From Bacteroidia bacterium (GTDB lineage: Bacteria; Bacteroidota; Bacteroidia; Chitinophagales; Chitinophagaceae): a DNA stretch of 64,000 nucleotides. The notes beneath the pieces were generated by a model. It had not been told where the DNA came from. It ran no database searches and was given only the letters and a program-made list of their open reading frames with translations. This document shows positions 45,534 through 55,293 of the stretch, piece after piece. The stretch spans positions 123,115 to 187,114 of the forward strand of contig JAUHYD010000010.1 in assembly GCA_030426665.1 (NCBI GenBank), given 5' to 3'. Position 1 is the first letter of the stretch. Each line of letters opens with the position of its first letter. The position numbers and the translations under genes are program-made.

Positions 45534-48500
45534 ATGAAACGCCTTTATTTATATACTATTTTATCGGTGCTCTTTGCACTAAATAGCAACGCACAGATTT
45601 CTATTTCGCTGGCAACAGGAGGCTCTCCTGTTGTACCTGCAGGCTGGGTGCTTGGGGGCTCGGCAAGTGTTTCCGGCACGCACGTGCAGCTTACGCCGCC
45701 ATCGGGTGGCCAGGCAGGTCGGGTATACTATGGCACACCTCAAACTGTCGGCTCTTGCGGTGCATTCACTGTTGAGTTTGAATTTCAGGTTATTCCGAGC
45801 GGAGCATCATGGGCTATTGCCGACGGGCTTGCCTTCTGGATTGTAAACCCATTGAGTGGGTTTATCGGTGGGGGAGGAATCGGGATGCCGACAAACCCTA
45901 ATGGTTTGGTACTGATGCTGGACAATTACAACAACGACGGTGTTGCGAATGACCCATTGGTTTCGCTGCTCGGTTACCCCGCTGGATTTACCGGAACTTA
46001 TGTAGAAGGTTCAGCTACCAATCGTCTCGATGTAATGCCGAATCAATACTTTGTGTGGGACGGCGGATGGCACCACGTAAAGCTGACTTATGCAGGCGGA
46101 AATATAAAGGTTTATTTCAACCATAGTTCTATTCCGAATATGACCGGATTTTTCCCTTTAACGACTACCGGTTACTTCGGGTTTTGCGGCTCAACAGGTG
46201 GAGCATGGAGCACACAAAGCGTAAGAAACGTATACATATACTCTGATAACGTGAGTGAGATTTCCGGACCTGACGTTGTATGTATGGGCACGACGGCTAC
46301 GTTTACAGACTCAGCAGCTGGGGGTACGTGGAGCAGTAGTGCGACCGGGGTTGGTACAATTGATGCCACCTCCGGTGTATTTACTCCAATCTCTCCGGGC
46401 GTTACTACGCTTAATTATTCCTACACAGCTTCGACAGCAACATGTAGTGCCACTAAAACTGTTACAGTAAATGCAACAAGCCTATCGTCAAGCACTGGAT
46501 CATCTTCCATTTGCTCCAGTTCATTAGATACATTTACTAACAGTATATCAGGTGGTACATGGAGCTCAAGTGATACTCATATTGCGACTATTGGCAGTAC
46601 CACAGGTATTCTCGACCCAGACAGAGCGGGTACCGTCACGGTCACTTATACGCTCCCCTCCGGATGCACTACTGAAAGTACTGTGACTATTAACACTGCA
46701 CCTCCCGAATTGTCGATACTACCGTCCCCGGCTACGGTTTGCGATGACGACACTTTATCGCTGACGGCTATTAACGCTACGACATATAACCTTATCCCCC
46801 CCCAAAGTTGGGAACATGGAGTTCCAACAACATCGGGAATACCGGTAGATATGTGGAGTTACACCGGTTCTTCTCCGAGCTTCTGGTATCAGGTGGACGG
46901 AGCAACTGCCGCAACACCTTCCACGGGAGGATCTGCGTCAGGAACTTATATAGCAGATTTTAATTGCCGTAGTTTGTCTTCGGGAACTTCCGGGTATCTC
47001 ACGTCCCCATCCTTCAGTATGGTTGGCGTATCTTCCGCTACCCTGTCTTTGTGGGTTTATAGAGACGTATCGGCATACAATACAACCGCTTACAACTCTG
47101 AAGCGCTAACAGTTCAAATAACATCTTCTGTAGGAGGAACCGTAACTTTGGGAAGCATTCCCAGACGAGGAGGCGCACCTATTACCGGTTCCTTTAGTGG
47201 CACATCAACTACGGGCACATCGGGCTGGTTTCAGTACACCTGTGCAATACCGTCCGGTTTCACCAGTGCCAATAACCAAATATACATATCTGCTCTTAGC
47301 AGGAACGGAAACAACATTTACCTGGATAGTGTCACCATCACCGGAACAATAGGAGACCCTACATGGTCACCTTCTACTTGGCTTTACACAAACCCTGCGA
47401 CAACTACAGCCTACACCGGCTCAGCATTAAACCCCGTTTATATGCACCCGACGGGCATAACAACGCCTACAACTATAACTTATACCGCATCATTGACTAA
47501 TGGCACCTGCTCTTCAACAGGAACCAGCACAGTAACTATGAACCCAAACCCTGCAGCGATAACAGGACCGGGACTTACCTGCATCGGAGGCACGGTAACA
47601 CTGAGTAGTGCTACTTCCGGAGGCGTATGGACAAGCAGTACACCTTCAGTAGCATCTGTCGGCTCATCATCAGGTATTGTTACCGGTACGACTGCCGGAA
47701 CCTCAACCATTTGTTATGGGTTCGGAGGATGTACAACGTGCACGGTGGTTACGGTAGTCACTTCACCAGCAGCCAACTCCGGAATACCAATTGCGTGCCA
47801 GGGCTCCACAACAACACTTTCCAATTCCGTAGGCGGAGGTACCTGGAGTAGTTCCTATCCTGCCGTAGGTAGCGTAGATGCAGCAACCGGAGTAGTAACG
47901 GGCATCACCATAGGAACAACAATTATCACTTACGGAATTGCAACGTGTTATGCGACTACAATGGTCACTGTCAATCCTGTACCTGATACAATTACCGGAT
48001 CAGCAAGCCTGTGTATCGGAGCAACTACGGCTTTGTCCAGCGCCACTCCAGGTGGCTTGTGGACAAGTAGCAGTCCTGGCACCGCCTCAGTTGGCGTGTT
48101 ATCGGGTATAGTAACAGGAATGAGCGCAGGTACAGCTACAATCAGCTATCGTGTTGCAGGTTGCTCAGTCACAAAAGTTGTAACGGTAGTTACCGCGGCG
48201 ACACCGATAGTAGGACCTACGAGTATATGTGTAGGCTCAACAATGACACAAACTAACTCAACAAGTGGCGGCACATGGACCAGTAGCACACCATCAATTG
48301 CTACAATTGGTTCTTCATCCGGTATTGTTACCGGTGTCGCAACAGGAACTGCAACGATAACTTATGTTGTGAGTGCAGGTTGCACAACAACAAGGGTCAT
48401 TACGATAACCGCTGCACCACCTGCAATTACCGGGACTATGTCTATGTGTATAGGTGGCAGTACTACACTCAGCCACAGTACTATTGGCGGAACCTGGACA

Positions 48501-51500
48501 TCAAGTGCTACCGGCATAACAACCGTAGGGTTTGGTTCCGGAGTCGTAACAAGCGTGGGTGGTGCTGGAACCTCTACTATAACATATACGTTGCCCGGCG
48601 GCTGCATTACTACGGCTATCGTAACTGTAAATGCAGGACCGGCAGCGATTGCCGGCAGTGTTCCTTTTTGTGAGGGTGGTTCAATAACTCTGAGCAGTAC
48701 CACCTCCGGTGGTACCTGGAGCTCTTCCGCTCCCGGAGTTGCAACGGTCTCAAGTTCGGGAGTCGTTAGTGGATTAACTGCAGGTACCGCAACTATGTGC
48801 TATGCCGTTTCCGGATGTACTACCTGCACTGTTATTACGGTAAATCCACAGCCGGCAGCAATTTCAGGCGCATCCACTGTCTGCGTTGGAAGTGACATTG
48901 TACTTACAGATGCCACACCGCTAGGAACATGGAGCAGTTCTGACATCACCGTTGCAACTGTAACAAGTAGCGGTACTGTAACAGGTGCCGGTGCAGGTAC
49001 TGCCACTATCTCGTATGCATTACCTACTGGTTGCTTCGTCACAAAAACAATAACCGTGAATGCCAGCCCGGCCACTATCGCGGGAGGCACAGGACTTTGT
49101 GTAGGCACTACTACGTCGTTAACAAGCACCACACCAAGCGGGACCTGGAGCACCAGCGACCCATCCGTAGCAAGTATTTTAAGTCCGGGCCTGATTGGAG
49201 GTGTATCTCCCGGTACTGCAACCATATGCTATGCGGTTGCCGGATGCGCTACATGTGTTGTTGTTACTGTGTACGCAGTACCTTCGGCCATCAGTGGTGC
49301 TGACAATGTGTGCAGTGGGCAGAATATCACCTTGACTAACAGTGCTTCGGGCGGTGTATGGACAAGCAGCGCACCTTCTGTTGCATCAATCGACGCAGGT
49401 AGCGGACTGGTAACAGGTGGTATACCGGGCACAACAACAATTACATATTCTCTCGGTTTCGGCTGCGTGTCAACAAAAGTTATTACAGTAAATCCGCTAC
49501 CCGGATCGATTGGCGGGACGCTTGCGCTCTGTCAGGGCACTCCGACTACTTTGACCTGCACCCCTTCCGGCGGAATTTGGTTCAGCTCTGACGTGGCTGT
49601 AGCAACTGTAGGTGTAAGTACCGGAAACGTTACTACCGGCTCAACACCCGGAACCACAACAATATCTTACACATTGCCAACAGGATGTTATAGCACGGCT
49701 ATATTGACTGTCAACACACTGCCGGCTCCGATAACCGGAGTCACAAATATGTGTGTAGGGGCAAGTACCACATTAAGTACAACTACACCGGGTTGCACCT
49801 GGAGCTCCAGCAGCGGCAACGCTACCGTTGGATTTACAACCGGTGTAGTGACAGGAGTATTTACCGGCACCGCGACCATTACTACAGCAGTCCCCGGTAC
49901 GGGTTGCTCACGTAGCACTGTTGTACTTGTAAACGGATTACCAACAGGTATCGGTGGATCTCTGGAAATATGTGAAGGTGAAACGAGCTCACTTTCAGGA
50001 GCACCTTCGGGAGGAACATGGATGAGTGTTACTCCATCAACTGCCACCATTTCTGCCGGCTCAGGGATATTGAGCGGTCTTTCTGCCGGCACCACCGACA
50101 TCGTTTATACGCTTCCTACAACTTGTTCCAGAACAGTAACCGCAACTGTGAACCCATTGCCCAACCCAATAACGGGAACAGCAACTGTTTGTATGGGACA
50201 ATCAACAACACTGAGCAGTACTACGGGCGGTGGCACTTGGAGCAGCAGTACCACCTCTGTGGCAACTATCAGCAGTGGTGGTGTAGTAACAGGTGTAAAC
50301 GGAGGCTCCGGCTCTATGACTGCAACGATCACTTACACACTTCCTACAGGCTGCTATACAACACGGACAGTTACCGTATATAACCTGCCGGGAATAATCA
50401 CCGGAAACCCGAATGTGTGCGAAGGACTAACAACAACGTTAGGATGTACCCCGTCAGGTGGTACCTGGGCTACAAGTACGTCTTCTGTTGCTACAATAGG
50501 CTCTACAACAGGCATTGTAACCGGTGTATCTTCAACTGCACCGGGCACGGCAACTATCACTTATACAGTTGGCACAGGCTGCTACAATACAACGACAGTT
50601 ACCGTACATCCGCTGCCAAACACAATAACGGGCACCCCCACGACGTGTGTGGGTTCAACAACAACTTTAAGCAACGCTACTCCTTTCGGCACATGGAGTT
50701 CTGACGCCGCAGGTATCGCGTCAGTAGGTGCTGCAACAGGAATAGTGACAGGAAATAGTGCAGGGACTGCTACAATAAGTTACACGCTTGCTACTGGTTG
50801 CAGGACCACTCAGGTTGTAACAATCTATGCACTACCAGCGCCTATTACAGGCGTCTTGCAGGCTTGCGTTGGACTTACCACTCCGCTCAGCACAACAACA
50901 CCGGGAGGAACCTGGGTCAGCAGTGCACCCGCTAATGCTTCCGTTGATGCAACTACAGGCGTTGTGACAGGCGTAGCAGCAGGCACAACAGCTACAATAA
51001 CTTATTCGCTGGGTACAGGATGCTCAACCACTGCAGTCGTATCTGTTAATACGCCTCCCTTGCCGGTTACCGGTCCGGATGAAGTATGTGTCGGGCAAAC
51101 AATTACAATGAGTAATGCTTCGCCGTTCGGAACATGGAGTAATACGCCGCTGGCGATAGCAACAGTTAATCCGACAACAGGTGTAGTAACAGGAATTACT
51201 GCAGGCACAGCTTACATCAGCTACACAATCCCTACAGGATGCTATCAGGTAAAGATGGTTACCGTACATGCACTGCCAACTGCCATAACCGGACCAACAG
51301 AAGTTTGTGAACAATCTTCTGTGACGCTTAGCAGCACCCCGACAGGTGGATCCTGGGGAACAACAACGCCATCATTAGTGACAGTAAACCCAACTACGGG
51401 AAGCGTGTTCGGAGACAATGCCGGTGTTGCAACAATCGTTTACACCCAGGGCATTGGTTGTCAGACTTCCAGAACTATTACAGTCAATCCACAACCGGCA

Positions 51501-54500
51501 GCAATTACCGGAAACCTTGGAGTCTGTATTGGTTTCACAAGTCTGTTGGCAAATGCAAGTCCGGGCGGCACTTGGAGCAGCGGCACTCCCTCTGTCGGAA
51601 CTATTGACGGCTCTGGGTTAGTGACAAGTGTATCTGTTGGCACAACACCTGTTACTTACACGACACCAATGACAGGTTGTACAAGAGTCGCGGAGGTAAC
51701 TGTTAACCCTTTACCGGGTCCTGTAACGGGTAGCGACGGTTTCTGTAACCTGAGCTCTACAACTTATATGAGTTCACCGGCAGGCGGCACATGGAGCACT
51801 TCAAACGTAAGCGTACTGACTATCAATCCGACAACAGGCGTTGCCACTGGCGTAACAGTCGATACGGCCGATGTTATTTACACCTTGCCTACAGGCTGTA
51901 CTTCATCCAAAAGCGTATTCCTGATATTGGCACCCTACCCGATTACGGGCCCCGACAGACTGTGCGAAGGCCAAACCGATACTCTTAGGAACGCAGTGGG
52001 TGGCGGTGTATGGAGCAGTAGTAATACTGCCATCGTCCCGATAGATGTAATGACTGCAGAAGTAACCGGTCTTGTTCAGGGTACTGCCAACATCACTTAT
52101 GTCTTGTCGACAGGATGTGCTTCGGTACAGTACATGACCGTCAACCCTATTCCTGTAGGTATTACCGGCTCACGAGAAGTATGTGAGGGACTGACAACTA
52201 CTTTGTCAAATATCACTTCAGGGGGCACATGGAGCAGCTACAACACAGGTGTCGCAACCATAGGTTCACTATCAGGTGTTGTGACGGGCATTTCAGGCGG
52301 TGCTACCGGCGACACAACTACTGTAAGCTATTCACTGGGAACCGGCTGTAACGCAAAAACAATAGTAACTGTTAATCCACTACCTCCGGCCATAACCGGC
52401 ACCTTGCAAGTCTGTGAAGGCCTGTCAACAACGTTGTCCAACAGCTATTCAGGGGGCGTATGGAACAGTTCTAACCCTTCTGTTGCCGACATTAACGCAA
52501 GTACGGGGGTAATGACAGGATTGTATACGGGTACAGCATTGATCAGTTATACTTTACCTACGAGCTGCCTGATAACGCAGGAAGTCACCGTAAACCCGCT
52601 TCCGTCCGGAACCTCGGGACTGACGGATATATGTGTAGACGGAACAACAGTACTTACTAATGCTACGCCCGGCGGCACCTGGGAGAGCAGCGATACTGCA
52701 ATTGCTATCGTTGATGCATCCGGATTGGTTACTGGCAGATCCGCAGGAAACGTGGTAATATCCTATGTACTGCCTACAGGATGTATAGCAACCTGGCCGA
52801 TGACCATCAATGCAAACCCTGACCCGATTACCGGCTCATTGTCGGTATGTGCCGGCTTTGCAACAAATCTGTATAGCGGTCCGGCAGGTGGCACATGGAG
52901 CGCAGGTCCTTCAGGAGCTTCGTTTGGCTACATTAATCCGATTACCGGTGTTGTGAGTGGCATTATGGCCGGCAACATCCCAATCACCTACTCGCTTAGT
53001 TCGGGTTGTCTGGTAACGGACACAGTAACTGTCATAACATTACCTTCCGTCATAAGCGGCGTTCCGCGCGTATGTGTTAATGATACGACGGTCATGATCA
53101 ACTCTGCACCCGGCGGAGTATGGAGCATCAGCAATGCAAATGCAACAATCAATCCTGCCACAGGCGAAGTTGTCGGTGTAACGGCAGGAACATCAGTTGT
53201 CACCTATACGGTTGGCACCGGCTGTTTCAATGTTCATACAATTACCGTTAATCCGCTACCTGCAGTAATCACAGGCCCTTCACAAGTGTGCGAAAATGCA
53301 ACTATTATGCTATCGAGTGCCAGTTTGGGCGGCATTTGGTCGACAAGCTCCACGCCAATAGCTACTGTAGACTATATATCAGGTCTTGTCACAGGCGGTA
53401 TGGCTGGCACAGTCAATATTACATATTCATTCGGGGGAACCGGTTGTAAACGTGTTAAACCAATAACCGTAAACCAAACACCATACCCGATATTGGGCAA
53501 CCCACACATCTGTATAGGTTCCTCTAATACATTTACGGATACCCTTCCCGGAGGCATTTGGTACAGCGGCAACCCATCTGTGGCTAACATCAATCCGTCT
53601 ACAGGTCTTGCTGTTTCAGTGTCACTAGGCACAACCACTGTTAGCTATCGATTGCCGACAACAGGCTGTCAGGCTACAAGGCAGGTGACCGTACAGCCTC
53701 TGCCGGTTGTCTATGATGTACAAGCGATCGGCGATACCAGCTATTGCGCTGGCGGAGATGGCGTGGCTATTGGCTTGAGTGGCTCTCAACCCGGTGTCAG
53801 CTATGTACTGTATCATGGTAGTACAGCAACCGGCTATCGCTCCGGAACCGGTATGCCGATTAACTTCGGAATGCACACCGCCGCAGGAACATACAGTGTT
53901 CAGGCAACTAATGTAACAAGCGGCTGCATGAAGGATATGAACGGAAGCATCACAGTTGTCATCACACCTCTGGCTGCTCCCGGCGTATCTATTGCTGCGT
54001 CGCCTTACGACAGTCTATGCCCGGGAGAAAGTCTTGTAGTAAGTCCTGTTGCAGTAAATGGCGGTTCAGCGCCAACTTACCTATGGAAGGTGAATGGTGT
54101 TAATGTAAGTACCGCAACATCATATTCTTTTGTACCTGCACCGGACGATATTGTGACTGTGATAATGACAAGCGACGAAGAGTGTATATCGGCACCTACC
54201 GCAATTGCCAACAAGACTATCCGGGTGTTGCCATTCGAGACACCAATTGCAGGAATAGTGACAACACCGGACGATACTGTTTGCCAGTTTAACCCGACAA
54301 CATTTACAGCGGCACCTTCGTTTGGTGGTTCTCATCCTACGTACTACTGGAATGTGAACGGCGCAGCGGTTGGCACAGGCAGCAGTTATACGTATAACCC
54401 TGTTGATGGCGATATTGTTAACTGCAAAATGATTAGTAATTATCGTTGTCGCCTGTCAGATACAGTACTTAGTGGCAATGTTGTGATGAGCGTAGACTCG

Positions 54501-55055
54501 GTACTTATTCCTACTGTAGTGGTGTACCCTGAACCCGGATTTACAGTAGAAGACGGGAAGCCGGTAACATTGCACACAACTGTTACTAACGGGGGAGCAA
54601 ACCCCCAATATCAGTGGAAGGTAAACGGATACCCTGTTGCCGGCGCTACTGCCGACACCTATACCGCTGTATTTAACGACTATGATTCTGTAACATGCCA
54701 GATAGTTAGCAGTGGCGTATGCCATAATATCGGCACTTCAAATTGGGTATTTATTTCCGTAGCACCTACTGCTGTCGGGCAAACCGGTATCAACAGCAAT
54801 ATTGTTGTAACACCGAACCCGACAAAAGGAATGCTGACACTTACAGGAAACTGGGGCAATACTTCCACAGATCAGGTCAGCATAGAAGTAACAAATATGC
54901 TCGGCCAGATTGTTTACAGAAATATAATCAAGACACAGCAGGGCAAATTAGATGCGGTAATTACGCTGGACAATATGCTTGCAAACGGAATGTATATTCT
55001 GACGTTGAAAGGTGATGCAGCACAACAATCTTTCCACTTTGTACTGGAGCGGTAA
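45534..55055 (+). CDS. Giant secreted protein: lectin-like domain, 30 BIG2-like modules, T9SS sorting domain
   Basis: The 3,173 residue protein has a signal peptide (ending SNAQ, residue 20) and an L-type lectin-like domain at about 20-240 (FTVEFEFQVI, ADGLAFWIVNP, GLVLMLDNYNND, DGGWHHVKLTYAGG), a beta sandwich that in relatives binds sugars with Ca2+. I count 30 BIG2-like modules of about 78 residues: two at 242-389, then an inserted 285 residue beta-rich segment, then 28 from about 676 to 2725. One array-B-type module, three Ig-like modules (LWKVNG, YWNVNG, QWKVNG) and a T9SS type A domain (VTPNPTKGMLTLTGNW through FHFVLER) finish it. A sugar-binding adhesin is inferred. Confidence 0.93.
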   Translation: MKRLYLYTILSVLFALNSNAQISISLATGGSPVVPAGWVLGGSASVSGTHVQLTPPSGGQAGRVYYGTPQTVGSCGAFTVEFEFQVIPSGASWAIADGLAFWIVNPLSGFIGGGGIGMPTNPNGLVLMLDNYNNDGVANDPLVSLLGYPAGFTGTYVEGSATNRLDVMPNQYFVWDGGWHHVKLTYAGGNIKVYFNHSSIPNMTGFFPLTTTGYFGFCGSTGGAWSTQSVRNVYIYSDNVSEISGPDVVCMGTTATFTDSAAGGTWSSSATGVGTIDATSGVFTPISPGVTTLNYSYTASTATCSATKTVTVNATSLSSSTGSSSICSSSLDTFTNSISGGTWSSSDTHIATIGSTTGILDPDRAGTVTVTYTLPSGCTTESTVTINTAPPELSILPSPATVCDDDTLSLTAINATTYNLIPPQSWEHGVPTTSGIPVDMWSYTGSSPSFWYQVDGATAATPSTGGSASGTYIADFNCRSLSSGTSGYLTSPSFSMVGVSSATLSLWVYRDVSAYNTTAYNSEALTVQITSSVGGTVTLGSIPRRGGAPITGSFSGTSTTGTSGWFQYTCAIPSGFTSANNQIYISALSRNGNNIYLDSVTITGTIGDPTWSPSTWLYTNPATTTAYTGSALNPVYMHPTGITTPTTITYTASLTNGTCSSTGTSTVTMNPNPAAITGPGLTCIGGTVTLSSATSGGVWTSSTPSVASVGSSSGIVTGTTAGTSTICYGFGGCTTCTVVTVVTSPAANSGIPIACQGSTTTLSNSVGGGTWSSSYPAVGSVDAATGVVTGITIGTTIITYGIATCYATTMVTVNPVPDTITGSASLCIGATTALSSATPGGLWTSSSPGTASVGVLSGIVTGMSAGTATISYRVAGCSVTKVVTVVTAATPIVGPTSICVGSTMTQTNSTSGGTWTSSTPSIATIGSSSGIVTGVATGTATITYVVSAGCTTTRVITITAAPPAITGTMSMCIGGSTTLSHSTIGGTWTSSATGITTVGFGSGVVTSVGGAGTSTITYTLPGGCITTAIVTVNAGPAAIAGSVPFCEGGSITLSSTTSGGTWSSSAPGVATVSSSGVVSGLTAGTATMCYAVSGCTTCTVITVNPQPAAISGASTVCVGSDIVLTDATPLGTWSSSDITVATVTSSGTVTGAGAGTATISYALPTGCFVTKTITVNASPATIAGGTGLCVGTTTSLTSTTPSGTWSTSDPSVASILSPGLIGGVSPGTATICYAVAGCATCVVVTVYAVPSAISGADNVCSGQNITLTNSASGGVWTSSAPSVASIDAGSGLVTGGIPGTTTITYSLGFGCVSTKVITVNPLPGSIGGTLALCQGTPTTLTCTPSGGIWFSSDVAVATVGVSTGNVTTGSTPGTTTISYTLPTGCYSTAILTVNTLPAPITGVTNMCVGASTTLSTTTPGCTWSSSSGNATVGFTTGVVTGVFTGTATITTAVPGTGCSRSTVVLVNGLPTGIGGSLEICEGETSSLSGAPSGGTWMSVTPSTATISAGSGILSGLSAGTTDIVYTLPTTCSRTVTATVNPLPNPITGTATVCMGQSTTLSSTTGGGTWSSSTTSVATISSGGVVTGVNGGSGSMTATITYTLPTGCYTTRTVTVYNLPGIITGNPNVCEGLTTTLGCTPSGGTWATSTSSVATIGSTTGIVTGVSSTAPGTATITYTVGTGCYNTTTVTVHPLPNTITGTPTTCVGSTTTLSNATPFGTWSSDAAGIASVGAATGIVTGNSAGTATISYTLATGCRTTQVVTIYALPAPITGVLQACVGLTTPLSTTTPGGTWVSSAPANASVDATTGVVTGVAAGTTATITYSLGTGCSTTAVVSVNTPPLPVTGPDEVCVGQTITMSNASPFGTWSNTPLAIATVNPTTGVVTGITAGTAYISYTIPTGCYQVKMVTVHALPTAITGPTEVCEQSSVTLSSTPTGGSWGTTTPSLVTVNPTTGSVFGDNAGVATIVYTQGIGCQTSRTITVNPQPAAITGNLGVCIGFTSLLANASPGGTWSSGTPSVGTIDGSGLVTSVSVGTTPVTYTTPMTGCTRVAEVTVNPLPGPVTGSDGFCNLSSTTYMSSPAGGTWSTSNVSVLTINPTTGVATGVTVDTADVIYTLPTGCTSSKSVFLILAPYPITGPDRLCEGQTDTLRNAVGGGVWSSSNTAIVPIDVMTAEVTGLVQGTANITYVLSTGCASVQYMTVNPIPVGITGSREVCEGLTTTLSNITSGGTWSSYNTGVATIGSLSGVVTGISGGATGDTTTVSYSLGTGCNAKTIVTVNPLPPAITGTLQVCEGLSTTLSNSYSGGVWNSSNPSVADINASTGVMTGLYTGTALISYTLPTSCLITQEVTVNPLPSGTSGLTDICVDGTTVLTNATPGGTWESSDTAIAIVDASGLVTGRSAGNVVISYVLPTGCIATWPMTINANPDPITGSLSVCAGFATNLYSGPAGGTWSAGPSGASFGYINPITGVVSGIMAGNIPITYSLSSGCLVTDTVTVITLPSVISGVPRVCVNDTTVMINSAPGGVWSISNANATINPATGEVVGVTAGTSVVTYTVGTGCFNVHTITVNPLPAVITGPSQVCENATIMLSSASLGGIWSTSSTPIATVDYISGLVTGGMAGTVNITYSFGGTGCKRVKPITVNQTPYPILGNPHICIGSSNTFTDTLPGGIWYSGNPSVANINPSTGLAVSVSLGTTTVSYRLPTTGCQATRQVTVQPLPVVYDVQAIGDTSYCAGGDGVAIGLSGSQPGVSYVLYHGSTATGYRSGTGMPINFGMHTAAGTYSVQATNVTSGCMKDMNGSITVVITPLAAPGVSIAASPYDSLCPGESLVVSPVAVNGGSAPTYLWKVNGVNVSTATSYSFVPAPDDIVTVIMTSDEECISAPTAIANKTIRVLPFETPIAGIVTTPDDTVCQFNPTTFTAAPSFGGSHPTYYWNVNGAAVGTGSSYTYNPVDGDIVNCKMISNYRCRLSDTVLSGNVVMSVDSVLIPTVVVYPEPGFTVEDGKPVTLHTTVTNGGANPQYQWKVNGYPVAGATADTYTAVFNDYDSVTCQIVSSGVCHNIGTSNWVFISVAPTAVGQTGINSNIVVTPNPTKGMLTLTGNWGNTSTDQVSIEVTNMLGQIVYRNIIKTQQGKLDAVITLDNMLANGMYILTLKGDAAQQSFHFVLER
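46258..53708 (+). repeat. Array of 30 BIG2-like modules (~234 bp each) in the 3,173 residue protein
   Basis: Each module follows ITG...VC.G.TTTLS..T.GGTWSSS, then VATI...TG.VTG...GTATITY, then TGC..T..VTVN.LP. Two Cys per module are kept in almost all. An insert of other sequence separates modules 2 and 3 (46703-47559). Unlike arrays A and B, the modules here are diverged at DNA level, so the array is older. Confidence 0.9.
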
Positions 55056-55082
55056 TTTCAACTAAATGTTACAATAAACTTC

Positions 55083-55117
55083 AAACGGGTTGCCAATCAC
55101 CGGCAACCCGTTTTTTT
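55083..55117 (+). terminator. Rho-independent terminator of the 3,173 residue protein gene
   Basis: A perfect 12 bp stem (aaacgggttgcc, 55083-55094, and complement 55102-55113) with a 7 base loop ends in seven T. It lies 27 bp after the stop. Confidence 0.93.
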
Positions 55118-55293
55118 GTGCCAAAATACGGCAACTTTCCAACCCGGAAATACATAAAATGTCAATAAAATAATGTTATTTTGATAGTTGAACATATTAT
55201 TTACTATTTTGACAAAATAGAATGTCATAAATGGTAATGAACGTGTATTGGACAATACACCTAAAAGTTGTTTGCTATTTTAAACAAAATGGT

